From: Eubacteriales Family XIII. Incertae Sedis bacterium
Lineage (GTDB): Bacteria; Bacillota; Clostridia; Peptostreptococcales; Anaerovoracaceae
DNA: 35,870 nucleotides
Direction of reading: 5' to 3'
NCBI GenBank assembly: GCA_031264295.1
Contig: JAISED010000023.1
Span: 1 to 35,870 of the forward strand
A program made the translations under genes and the position numbers. Positions within the stretch are counted from its first letter, which is position 1. Every line of letters begins with the position of its first letter. Shown here piece by piece: positions 9,192 to 16,899 of this stretch. Under the pieces are notes generated by a model that saw only the letters and a list, made by a program, of their open reading frames with translations, did no database searches and had not been told where the DNA came from.

Positions 9192-9842
9192 ATGAAAGAG
9201 CTGTATATAATAGGCGCAGGTGGCTTTGGCCGCGAGGTAGCGGACACGGTTCATGCGATAAATGCGCGGACGCCGAAGTACAATCTGACAGGGTTTATAG
9301 ACGACGACGAGTCCGTTTGGGGAAGCGTCATCAATGAAATCCCGGTCAGGGGCGGCAGGGAATATCTCAAAGAGGTTTGCGCGGAGATTGACGGAACGCT
9401 TGGGATTTTCGCGGTGATAGCTATGGCGTCCGCAAAATTCAAGAAAATCATCGCACGCGATCTGGACGAATTTGTGGTTTGGGAGAATATCATACATCCT
9501 ACAGCCGTTGTATCACGCTTCGCCGCCATGGGATGCGGAAATATTATTCAACAGCATACATTCATCTCGGCGAATGTGAAAGTGGGAAACCATTGCATGT
9601 TGAATAACGGCAGTTCGATGGGGCATGACGCCGTTCTCTGCGACTTCGCTTCTGTAATGAATTTCTGCGATATAACAGGCGGCGTGCGCGTAGGGGAAGG
9701 CGCTTATCTCGGCACAAGCGTCGCGGTAATACCTGACGTTACTATAGATGAAAATGCTTTTATCTGCGCGGGCAGTGTGGTTTTTAAGGATGTGCTGCCG
9801 AATGCCGTGATGATAGGAAACCCGGCGAAACGCAAGCGTTAG
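9192..9842 (+). CDS. NeuD/PglD-family sugar O-/N-acyltransferase (left-handed beta-helix)
   Basis: Cytosolic acyl-CoA-dependent acyltransferase, 216 residues, of the family that modifies sugar nucleotides or sialic-acid-like sugars for surface glycans. The N-terminus has the PglD_N Rossmann signature LYIIGAGGFGREV. After about residue 95 come hexapeptide (LbH) repeats, with a histidine in the SMGHDAVLCDF segment in the usual catalytic position and the closing VMIGNPAKRKR typical of the family. The ATG at 9192 follows GGGGCGGCGG-type purine-rich sequence and lies downstream of the promoter. The neighbours are CoA-biosynthesis genes rather than glycan genes, so the substrate cannot be read from context. 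CoaB starts 38 bases downstream, suggesting co-transcription. Confidence 0.85.
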   Translation: MKELYIIGAGGFGREVADTVHAINARTPKYNLTGFIDDDESVWGSVINEIPVRGGREYLKEVCAEIDGTLGIFAVIAMASAKFKKIIARDLDEFVVWENIIHPTAVVSRFAAMGCGNIIQQHTFISANVKVGNHCMLNNGSSMGHDAVLCDFASVMNFCDITGGVRVGEGAYLGTSVAVIPDVTIDENAFICAGSVVFKDVLPNAVMIGNPAKRKR

Positions 9843-9880
9843 GCATTAGGCTTTGATATGAGGAATGAAGTGAAAATCAT

Positions 9881-10738
9881 ATGAACGTGTTGATAACGGC
9901 GGGCGGAACCGCCGAGAAGATAGATAATGTAAGGAGCATAACGAATACCTCTACCGGGAGGCTGGGGTGTATTATCGCAGAGGCATTTGACAGGTGGGAA
10001 GAGATCCGGACGATATTCTATGTCTGCGGGAACCGTGCGGTGAAGCCGGATGTTGCAAAGGCGCGTATTATACAGATAGAAGGGACTGCGGAACTGGAAA
10101 GCGCGATCGTGGATATATGTAAAGACGAGAGCGTTGACGCGGTCGTACATGCTATGGCAGTGAGCGATTACGCGGTGAGCGCGGTTACCACAAAGCGCGC
10201 GCTTGCGGATAGTGTAATGGAAGCGCTTGCGGAGCGCGGTACGAAGGACGCCTGCTTTCGCGAGCAGGTCGCCGGACTGATGAACGGCAGTATATCCGTA
10301 GAAGCTGCGGAATCTCTGCGCACCATTTTTTCTGAGTTTATAGGCGGCGCCCGCGAATGCGGACATGGCGGCAAGATACCTTCTTCCATAGACGATCTTA
10401 TGATTTGCATGAAAAAAACACCGAAGATAATATCCATGTTGCGTGAGTTGCTCCCCGACGCGCTTATCATTGGGTTCAAGCTTTTAGACGGAGCGGACAA
10501 GAAGGTTCTGACGGATACCGCACGCGAGCTGTTATTGCGAAATAGATGCGACTACGTGCTTGCGAATGATCTGACCGGGATAAGCGCGGATAAACATATA
10601 GGATACTTGATAGGAAGCGGCGGCGAATCCGAATACTTCAGCACGAAACATGAGATCGCCGCAGGCATTGTAAAGGCCGCGCTTGAGTTTAAGTGCGTCG
10701 GCGCCGTGCAGCAGAACGGAACTAAATGTGAAAAATAA
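9881..10738 (+). CDS. coaB: Phosphopantothenate--cysteine ligase, stand-alone (Streptococcus-type CoaB)
   Basis: Joins cysteine to 4'-phosphopantothenate, the second step of CoA synthesis. The N-terminus MNVLITAGGTAEKIDNVRSI and the following STGRLG are characteristic. Later motifs also match: HAMAVSDY, KIPSS, KKTPKII, IGFKLL and ANDLTGISADKH, all in the order seen in streptococcal stand-alone CoaB. At 285 residues it is longer than the roughly 230 usual for that type. The extra length lies between HAMAVSDY (about residue 90) and KIPSS (about residue 165). The decarboxylase CoaC is the next gene, 54 bases away, instead of being fused to it as in the common Dfp protein. Confidence 0.93.
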   Translation: MNVLITAGGTAEKIDNVRSITNTSTGRLGCIIAEAFDRWEEIRTIFYVCGNRAVKPDVAKARIIQIEGTAELESAIVDICKDESVDAVVHAMAVSDYAVSAVTTKRALADSVMEALAERGTKDACFREQVAGLMNGSISVEAAESLRTIFSEFIGGARECGHGGKIPSSIDDLMICMKKTPKIISMLRELLPDALIIGFKLLDGADKKVLTDTARELLLRNRCDYVLANDLTGISADKHIGYLIGSGGESEYFSTKHEIAAGIVKAALEFKCVGAVQQNGTKCEK

Positions 10739-10792
10739 AATCGCGGATATATTTCATAAGGATTTACGCCGCGCGGCGGCATGGGGGAAACG

Positions 10793-11332
10793 ATGAATAA
10801 TAACGTATTGCTTGGCATTACAGGGAGTATCGCCGCGTATAAGGCGGCGGACATTGCCAATATATTAACAAAGTCGGGTTATTCCGTCAAGGCGGTAATG
10901 ACAAAAGCTGCGATGGAGTTTATAAGCCCGCTGACCATGCAGACACTGACGAAGCACAAGGTTTACACGGATATGTTTGAACCTATGGCCTATGAGGACG
11001 TCAGGCATATCTCGTTGGCTAAAGAGGCGGATCTGATTTTGATAGCGCCTGCTACAGCGAATTTTATCGGTAAGGTCGCTGCCGGAATCGCCGACGACAT
11101 GCTGTCTACCATAGTGATGGCGGCCGGAAGCGCAGGTGTAATCATCTGTCCGGCAATGAACACGGCAATGTATGAGAATCCCATACTGCAGGCAGGGATT
11201 GAAAAGCTGGAAGGACTGGGATATTTGTTTGTGGAACCCAAGGAGTCTCTGCTTGCGTGCGGAGACACGGGGAAGGGCGCCTTGGCCGACGTGAATGTCA
11301 TTATAAATACGGTAAAAGCCTTCTTTTCGTAA
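10793..11332 (+). CDS. coaC: Phosphopantothenoylcysteine decarboxylase, stand-alone CoaC
   Basis: Flavoprotein that decarboxylates 4'-phosphopantothenoylcysteine, the third step of CoA synthesis. It shows the N-terminal GITGSIAAYKAADI, the catalytic-histidine region VRHISLAKEADLILIAPATA, the PAMNTAMYENP substrate clamp and the ACGDTGKGALAD reductive-cysteine loop, all at family positions. With the ATG at 10793 the protein has 179 residues, normal for stand-alone CoaC; the in-frame ATG at 10781 would add four residues and overlap the GGGGGAAA that serves as ribosome binding site. It works directly after the product of the preceding gene. Confidence 0.93.
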   Translation: MNNNVLLGITGSIAAYKAADIANILTKSGYSVKAVMTKAAMEFISPLTMQTLTKHKVYTDMFEPMAYEDVRHISLAKEADLILIAPATANFIGKVAAGIADDMLSTIVMAAGSAGVIICPAMNTAMYENPILQAGIEKLEGLGYLFVEPKESLLACGDTGKGALADVNVIINTVKAFFS

Positions 11333-11368
11333 TTAAAAGTAGAACGCTATAAGGAGCGGAATTAGAGA

Positions 11369-12163
11369 ATGTTGGATCAATTTTCAAGAACCACGCTGCA
11401 GCTTGGGCGTGAGAATATGGAACGCATCTATGCGGCTAAAGTTGCCGTCTTCGGGATTGGGGGCGTAGGCGGCTATTGCGTGGAAGCGTTGGCGCGAACG
11501 GGGGTAAAGTCGATAGACCTGTTTGATGACGATAGGATATGCCTCACCAATCTGAACAGGCAGATCATCGCGATCAGAAAGACTGTGGGGCAATACAAAG
11601 TAGACGCGATGAAGGAACGTGTGCTGGACATAAACCCCGCCGCCGAGGTGGGAGCATATAAGACCTTCTACAGTCCTGAAACGGCGGAAGAAATCGATCT
11701 GACAGTCTATGATTATGTTGTGGACGCTGTAGACACTATGACTGCGAAGCTGGAACTGGTTTGCCGCGCCGAAAGCGCCGCCGTTCCCGTAATAAGCTGC
11801 ATGGGCGCAGCGAATAAAATGGACGCTTCGGCCTTCGAAGTGACGGATATATATAAGACGTCTATGTGCCCGATGGCGCGTATAATGCGTAAGGAGCTGA
11901 GAAACCGCGGCATCGCTAAACTCAAAGTTGTTTATTCGAAGGAACCGGCGATGAAGCCCCTTGACGACATGGCCGCCAGTTGTAAGAATCATTGCATATG
12001 CCCCCCTGATACTGCGAGAACGTGTTTACAGCGCAGACAGGTTCCGGCAAGCAACGCCTTTGTTCCCGCCGTTGCGGGCTTGATAATCGCTGGTGAGGTG
12101 ATAAAGGATCTCGTAGGATTCGGGGCTGCGGAGGGCGCGGAGCCAACACTGGATTCAGTATAA
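11369..12163 (+). CDS. tcdA: tRNA threonylcarbamoyladenosine dehydratase TcdA (ThiF/E1-like)
   Basis: ATP-dependent cyclisation of t6A at position 37 of ANN-decoding tRNAs to ct6A. The E1-like nucleotide-binding loop FGIGGVGGYCVEALAR, DLFDDDRICLTNLNRQ and the DYVVDAVDTMTAKLEL segment are complete. Near the C-terminus is a Cys-rich stretch, CKNHCICPPDTARTC, before the SNAFVPAVAGLIIAGEVIKDL helix; such a cluster is a feature of Firmicute members and may bind metal (inference). AAGGAG precedes the ATG. The stop codon lies in the loop of a hairpin (12151-12173). Confidence 0.92.
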   Translation: MLDQFSRTTLQLGRENMERIYAAKVAVFGIGGVGGYCVEALARTGVKSIDLFDDDRICLTNLNRQIIAIRKTVGQYKVDAMKERVLDINPAAEVGAYKTFYSPETAEEIDLTVYDYVVDAVDTMTAKLELVCRAESAAVPVISCMGAANKMDASAFEVTDIYKTSMCPMARIMRKELRNRGIAKLKVVYSKEPAMKPLDDMAASCKNHCICPPDTARTCLQRRQVPASNAFVPAVAGLIIAGEVIKDLVGFGAAEGAEPTLDSV

Positions 12164-12173
12164 CACTGAATCC
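12151..12173 (+). other. Hairpin containing the tcdA stop codon in its loop
   Basis: Arms ggattcagt (12151-12159) and actgaatcc (12165-12173) are perfectly complementary, and the TAA stop at 12161-12163 sits in the five-base loop. A further partial copy, actgaattt, follows at about 12181. No T tract follows, so a terminator role is doubtful. Confidence 0.55.
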
Positions 12174-12239
12174 GGCATAATACTGAATTTAACATTAAGG
12201 GTTTTTAGAAATCCCAATAAGAAGGATTTTAATATTGAT

Positions 12240-13322
12240 ATGGCTCAAAAAGCAATAATAGCTATGAGCGGCGGCGTCGACAGTTCTGTGGCAGCGCTTT
12301 TGACGCTGAAAGACGGATTGGAATGCGTAGGCGTCACCCTGAAATTATTTGAAAACAGCGATGTAGGCGCCGGTCGCGAGGACAGCTGCTGCTCACTGGA
12401 AGACGCCGAAGACGCGCGCAGAGTGGCCTACTCGATAGGCATGCCGCATTATGTGTTCGACTTCGGCGAGGATTTCAGAAGGGATGTGATCGATCGTTTT
12501 GTGAGCGAATACACAAACGGACGCACCCCGAACCCATGCATTGATTGCAATCGATTCATTAAATTCAAGAGGCTGATGGAACGCATGGATGCTATGGACT
12601 TTGATTATATTGTGACGGGGCATTACGCGCGTGTCGGATTTGATGAGAACAGCAAGCGGTATTTTCTGAAAAAAGCGGTCGATGAACGGAAGGATCAGAG
12701 TTACGTGCTCTATGGGATGAACCAGCATCAGCTTGCGCATACCCGTTTCCCCTTGGGCGGGTTTAACAAGTCGGAAGTCAGGGAGATCGCGGCTGAAAAC
12801 GGCTTTGTTAACGCGAAAAAGCATGACAGTCAAGATATATGCTTTGTAATGAACGGAAAGTATGCGGATTTTATTGAAGAATATACCGGAGAAATCTGGC
12901 CTTGCGGGGACTTTGTAGACGATAGCGGCAGGACGCTCGGGAGGCATAAGGGGATAATAAGGTACACGATAGGTCAAAGACGCGGTCTCGGCCTGGCGCT
13001 GCCGGCACCCCTGTATGTGAGGGAGAAGCGCATCAGAGAGAATACCGTGGTTTTAAGTCCCAAAACCGGGATATTTTACCGAAAGCTGGTGGCTAAGGAC
13101 ATCAACCTCATTGCGGTTGCAAGAATAGATCAGCCTACTCGCGTTATGGCAAAGGTCAGTTATAATCAGCCTGAAGCCCCTGCCACGGTAATTCAGCAGG
13201 ATGAAGATACGCTAAGGGTGGAGTTCGACGAGCCGATGCGCGCCGTCACGGCGGGGCAGGCATTAGTGCTCTATGACGGGGATACTGTACTGGGCGGCGG
13301 GACGATTGTTTCGGCCGGGTAG
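12240..13322 (+). CDS. mnmA: tRNA-uridine 2-sulfurtransferase MnmA
   Basis: Thiolates U34 of tRNA Lys, Glu and Gln at position 2. The PP-loop is SGGVDSS (residues 10-16), TGHYAR follows in the middle, and the catalytic cysteines are Cys100 in TPNPCIDCNR and Cys201 in HDSQDICFV. Cys103 adds a CxxC to Cys201, the three-cysteine pattern associated with iron-sulfur-dependent thiolation enzymes rather than the persulfide-only type (inference). The full family length of 360 residues is present, including the C-terminal beta-barrel. AGAAGGA precedes the ATG at 12240. The last codons and the stop lie inside a 34-bp tandem duplication. Confidence 0.95.
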   Translation: MAQKAIIAMSGGVDSSVAALLTLKDGLECVGVTLKLFENSDVGAGREDSCCSLEDAEDARRVAYSIGMPHYVFDFGEDFRRDVIDRFVSEYTNGRTPNPCIDCNRFIKFKRLMERMDAMDFDYIVTGHYARVGFDENSKRYFLKKAVDERKDQSYVLYGMNQHQLAHTRFPLGGFNKSEVREIAAENGFVNAKKHDSQDICFVMNGKYADFIEEYTGEIWPCGDFVDDSGRTLGRHKGIIRYTIGQRRGLGLALPAPLYVREKRIRENTVVLSPKTGIFYRKLVAKDINLIAVARIDQPTRVMAKVSYNQPEAPATVIQQDEDTLRVEFDEPMRAVTAGQALVLYDGDTVLGGGTIVSAG

Positions 13323-13372
13323 AACACGCGGCGGGACGATTGTTTCAGCCGGGTAGAACGCGCGGCGGGACG
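13294..13372. repeat. 34-bp tandem duplication across the mnmA stop codon
   Basis: Units beginning gcggcgggacg start at 13294, 13328 and 13362 (the last partial). The first two differ at a few positions only. Unit 1 encodes the GGGTIVSAG end of MnmA and its TAG stop; unit 2 repeats the stop region outside the gene. Confidence 0.9.
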
Positions 13373-13426
13373 CTAATATAAAAGTGGTATTTCATCACTG
13401 TTTATGCCACAAGCATCAGCGGCGGA

Positions 13427-14290
13427 ATGGGTGTTAAAATGGAATATGATTATGTGCTTAATGTAGATAAAGCAGGAATTAAGGCCAAGTATAATCACCT
13501 GAGGGATATCATTATGGAGATGGACAGCGTAGCGGTGGCGTTTTCCGGAGGCGTGGATTCAAGCTTCCTGCTCAAGGTCGCCCATGATATCCTGGGTGAG
13601 AACGCCATTGCCGTAACTGCGCGTTCATGCTCTTTCCCCGAACGTGAGCTGAACGAAGCGAGAATCTTCTGCGCTAAAGAGGATATAAAGCATTGCATCT
13701 GCAGGTCGGAAGAACTGGAGATAGAGGGATTTTCTCAAAATCCCAAAAACAGATGTTATCTCTGCAAATCAGAATTGTTCACCAAAATATGGGATGTGGC
13801 GCGGCGAAATGGCGTAAGTTCAGTAGCAGAAGGTTCGAATGTAGATGATGAAGGAGACTATAGACCGGGGCTTAAGGCTGTGAGTGAGTATAAGGTCAGA
13901 AGTCCGCTGAGAGAGGCCGGATTGAAGAAGGATGAAATCAGAGCCTTGTCAAAGATGTTAGATATGTCCACATGGAACAAGCAGTCGTTTGCCTGTCTGT
14001 CTTCCAGATTCGTCTATGGCGAGAGCATAACCGTTAAAAAACTGAAAATGGTCGAACTAGCCGAGCAACTCCTTCTTGATATGGGGTTCAGACAGGTGCG
14101 CGTCAGAATACATGGCGATATAGCCCGTATAGAGCTTGAACCAGATGAACTGATCATGTTGTTGGACGCGGGAAGGCGGAGCGATGTGTTAAGCAGATTG
14201 AAAGAACTGGGATTTTCATATGTAACCCTTGATCTCCAAGGATACAGAACCGGAAGCATGAATGAAGTCCTGCCGGAAATTCAGTATTAA
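13427..14290 (+). CDS. larE: LarE-like ATP-dependent sulfur transferase
   Basis: PP-loop sulfur-transfer enzyme of the family that thiolates the nickel-pincer nucleotide precursor used by lactate racemase-type enzymes. The PP-loop FSGGVDSSFLLKVA lies near residue 40. The ATP/Mg region AEGSNVDD and the family signature FACLSSRFVYGE are present, the latter holding Cys190, equivalent to the sulfur-donating cysteine. Cys110 and Cys113 (NRCYLCK) complete a CxxC...C set, which in some LarE proteins binds a [4Fe-4S] cluster. No larA, larB or larC is in the window, so the acceptor is unknown. The ATG at 13427 is used; the ATG at 13439 is an equally weak alternative. At 287 residues it is full length. 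Confidence 0.85.
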   Translation: MGVKMEYDYVLNVDKAGIKAKYNHLRDIIMEMDSVAVAFSGGVDSSFLLKVAHDILGENAIAVTARSCSFPERELNEARIFCAKEDIKHCICRSEELEIEGFSQNPKNRCYLCKSELFTKIWDVARRNGVSSVAEGSNVDDEGDYRPGLKAVSEYKVRSPLREAGLKKDEIRALSKMLDMSTWNKQSFACLSSRFVYGESITVKKLKMVELAEQLLLDMGFRQVRVRIHGDIARIELEPDELIMLLDAGRRSDVLSRLKELGFSYVTLDLQGYRTGSMNEVLPEIQY

Positions 14291-14345
14291 TATCGGGGAT
14301 AATGGGTATTACTATAGCTATAAGTAAGTATGTTTTTGAGAGGCA

Positions 14346-15698
14346 ATGGACTTGAGCAAGGATTTTATGACTGATTTTTCATTTGATATGATTAAAAATA
14401 ACAAGATTGACGCCGCGTTTTACAATAAATGGGATGTGAAGCGCGGGCTTCGCAATGCGGACGGTTCGGGCGTCGTCGTAGGGCTTACGCGCGTGGGCGA
14501 CGTTCACGGCTATGAGACGGGCGGTTCGGGAGGGAAGATCCCCTCGGACGGCAAATTATTTTTCCGCGGCTATGATGTTGAAGATATTGTGGAGAACTGT
14601 ATAAGCGAGGATCGTTTCGGATATGAGGAGGTCTGCTATCTCCTGCTGTTCGGGGCATTGCCTGATCGCGGACAGCTTCGCAGCTTTGAGAAGCAGCTCG
14701 GCAGGCAGCGTGAACTTCCCAGTGGATTCATACGCGATATGATATTGACAGCCCCATCCCACAGCATTATGAATAAACTTGCCAGAAGCGTATTGGCACT
14801 TTATTCATATGATGAAAATCCTGACGACACTTCGATAGACAATGTTTTGCGCCAGTCTATAGAGCTGATTTCGTACTTTCCCGCACTCATAGCGGCGGGC
14901 TATCAAGCTAAGCGCGCGGCTTTCGACAATGAAAGTTTACATATTCATTTCCCTGATCCGGAGAGGGGTACAGCGGAGACTATATTGGGTCTCATCCGCG
15001 CCGCCAATGAGTTTACGGATTTCGAGGCGAAGATTCTGGACATATGCCTGATTCTTCACGCCGAACACGGTGGGGGCAATAATTCGAGCTTCACGACTCA
15101 TGTGGTGACTTCCAGCGGGACAGACACATATTCCGCGATTGCCGCCGCTGTCGGTTCGCTGAAAGGGCCGAAACACGGAGGGGCGAACATAGAAGTCATA
15201 AATATGATAAAAAATATTCGTGAAAATATAGCCGATCCTACGGACGAGAGGCTTCTGCGCGACTACCTTGTCAGGATTCTGAAAGGTGAGGCCAATGACG
15301 GAAGCGGGCTGATTTACGGTCTTGGGCACGCGGTATACACCGTCTCGGATCCCAGGGCGACGCTGCTTAAGGGTATGGCGAAAAAGCTTGCGGAACAGAA
15401 AGGCCTTCTCGACGATTTTGCTTTATACACATTCATAGAAGAAGAAGGACCTCGGCTGTATGCCGAATATAAAGGAGTTGAGAAACTCATGCCCGCCAAT
15501 GTAGATCTATATTCAGGCTTTGTCTACAAGGCTTTGAATATTCCGGACGAATTGGCGACGCCAATCTTCGCGGCAGCGCGAATTGCCGGATGGTGTGCTC
15601 ATAGAATAGAAGAACTGATTGACGGCGGCAAGATCATGCGTCCAGCATATATTTGTGTGCAGCCGCATACGAAGTACCTGCCGATAGCTGAGAGGTAA
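14346..15698 (+). CDS. Citrate synthase (citrate/2-methylcitrate synthase family)
   Basis: Condenses acetyl-CoA and oxaloacetate at the entry to the TCA/glutamate route. The 450-residue reading has the conserved FRGYDVEDI near residue 75, the substrate histidine segment LILHAEHGGGNNSSF, the second histidine in LKGPKHGGANIE, LIYGLGHAVY, and the catalytic aspartate in NVDLYSGFVYKAL. An arginine-containing end, PHTKYLPIAER, closes the protein. The ATG at 14346 has GAGAGG only two bases away; the ATG at 14367, with AAGGA four bases upstream, is a plausible alternative start. It could instead be a 2-methylcitrate synthase, but no propionate genes are nearby. Confidence 0.92.
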   Translation: MDLSKDFMTDFSFDMIKNNKIDAAFYNKWDVKRGLRNADGSGVVVGLTRVGDVHGYETGGSGGKIPSDGKLFFRGYDVEDIVENCISEDRFGYEEVCYLLLFGALPDRGQLRSFEKQLGRQRELPSGFIRDMILTAPSHSIMNKLARSVLALYSYDENPDDTSIDNVLRQSIELISYFPALIAAGYQAKRAAFDNESLHIHFPDPERGTAETILGLIRAANEFTDFEAKILDICLILHAEHGGGNNSSFTTHVVTSSGTDTYSAIAAAVGSLKGPKHGGANIEVINMIKNIRENIADPTDERLLRDYLVRILKGEANDGSGLIYGLGHAVYTVSDPRATLLKGMAKKLAEQKGLLDDFALYTFIEEEGPRLYAEYKGVEKLMPANVDLYSGFVYKALNIPDELATPIFAAARIAGWCAHRIEELIDGGKIMRPAYICVQPHTKYLPIAER

Positions 15699-15705
15699 AC
15701 AACTT

Positions 15706-16899
15706 TTGAAGGAAAATAAATTCAGAATCATTAAAGGCGGGCTTCATCATTCCTTGCAAAGCTCTGATAAGCTTTTTTCAAACGCATTCGCGACAAACAC
15801 CCGTTTGATGGGTGTTTTTGTGCTGTATATACATTGGATGATGGATTCCAAGGATTATGAGTCCGGGCTTCATCAGTTTTTCTATATTGACGCGGAAGAG
15901 TTTGGCATTGAGTCATACCGCGGCATACTCGGCGACGACGCTGACGCGCTCTATGAGGTCGAGCAGTCTATGCTCGGGGGATTAGGCGGTTCAAAGGTGG
16001 ATCTTACGGAGAAGGAAGCGCTGTATCTCGCGCAGAGATTCTCGGCGATGAGCAATGACGCCGCCTCCAGGTTCCCTACGAGCAAGGATGAGTTTATGTT
16101 CCTGCTGTCGCCGCCTGTCGCCATGTCACTTTATGAGGAAAGCGCGCTGTTTTATAAGCTTTGCGTCTCGCTTGACACCAACGAGCAGCTTATAAATTAT
16201 TTCCTTATGCGCTTTTTCGCGCGGGACGCCGAAGCTGTGAGGTATCTTTCCGGCAAATCCGTATCATTAGCGTCCGCTCCTAACCGAAACAGCGAGACCT
16301 TATGCAAGAATACTATAGAAAGATATGATAACGACGGTGAGATTTCATTCCTGTGCGAATCGCTCATAGAGAACAGCGGGCGTTATCAGCTCGTTATGTC
16401 GGAGCTTTATATCGACGCGAAGAAAATCAGCGCCTTTCTCATAAGATCGTCCTTCTATGTAAGCGCCACAGAGGCGGCTATGATGCTTGGACGTCCTGAA
16501 TACATCACGGTTTACGAGATTTTGGGCGATCTGAATGACGCGCGGAATTCCATAGCGAAGCTCTATCCCGGCGCCATGCAGAAAAATCAGGAAAGCGGCG
16601 CCCTCTTCCTTCAGTTCAAAAGCAACAACGACCATCTGAAAGAAGCTGAATACCGCCTAAACGACGACATACGCGGGATTTATTTTATTACTGAATACGG
16701 TCAGCTGATAGCGGTATCCTACTCCCTCGGCGCGATCAACCGGATCGAAAAGGAATTGCAGGTCGCTATAGGCGCAACCATCATTCCTTCCGCGAAGTAC
16801 GAATTCAAGGAATCGGTATTTTATGAGTTCGTTCAGGGCGATTTCGCCGAATTCTCGGAATTCATGGACTATCTTAACGAATACGAACCTGAAGATTAA
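15706..16899 (+). CDS. Conserved-looking protein of unknown function, 397 residues
   Basis: I do not recognise a family. Translation probably starts at TTG 15706, ten bases after GAGAGG, which overlaps the citrate synthase stop; the next in-frame ATG (about 15808) would lose a plausible N-terminus. The protein is soluble and acidic, with no signal peptide or clear membrane segment. It looks alpha-helical in the first 260 residues, including helical stretches such as EKEALYLAQRFSAM, and alpha/beta afterwards (GIYFITEYGQLIAVSYS). Coupling to the citrate synthase gene (7-base gap) suggests one transcript. Its stop shares bases with the stop of the opposite-strand hydrolase. Confidence 0.75.
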   Translation: MKENKFRIIKGGLHHSLQSSDKLFSNAFATNTRLMGVFVLYIHWMMDSKDYESGLHQFFYIDAEEFGIESYRGILGDDADALYEVEQSMLGGLGGSKVDLTEKEALYLAQRFSAMSNDAASRFPTSKDEFMFLLSPPVAMSLYEESALFYKLCVSLDTNEQLINYFLMRFFARDAEAVRYLSGKSVSLASAPNRNSETLCKNTIERYDNDGEISFLCESLIENSGRYQLVMSELYIDAKKISAFLIRSSFYVSATEAAMMLGRPEYITVYEILGDLNDARNSIAKLYPGAMQKNQESGALFLQFKSNNDHLKEAEYRLNDDIRGIYFITEYGQLIAVSYSLGAINRIEKELQVAIGATIIPSAKYEFKESVFYEFVQGDFAEFSEFMDYLNEYEPED

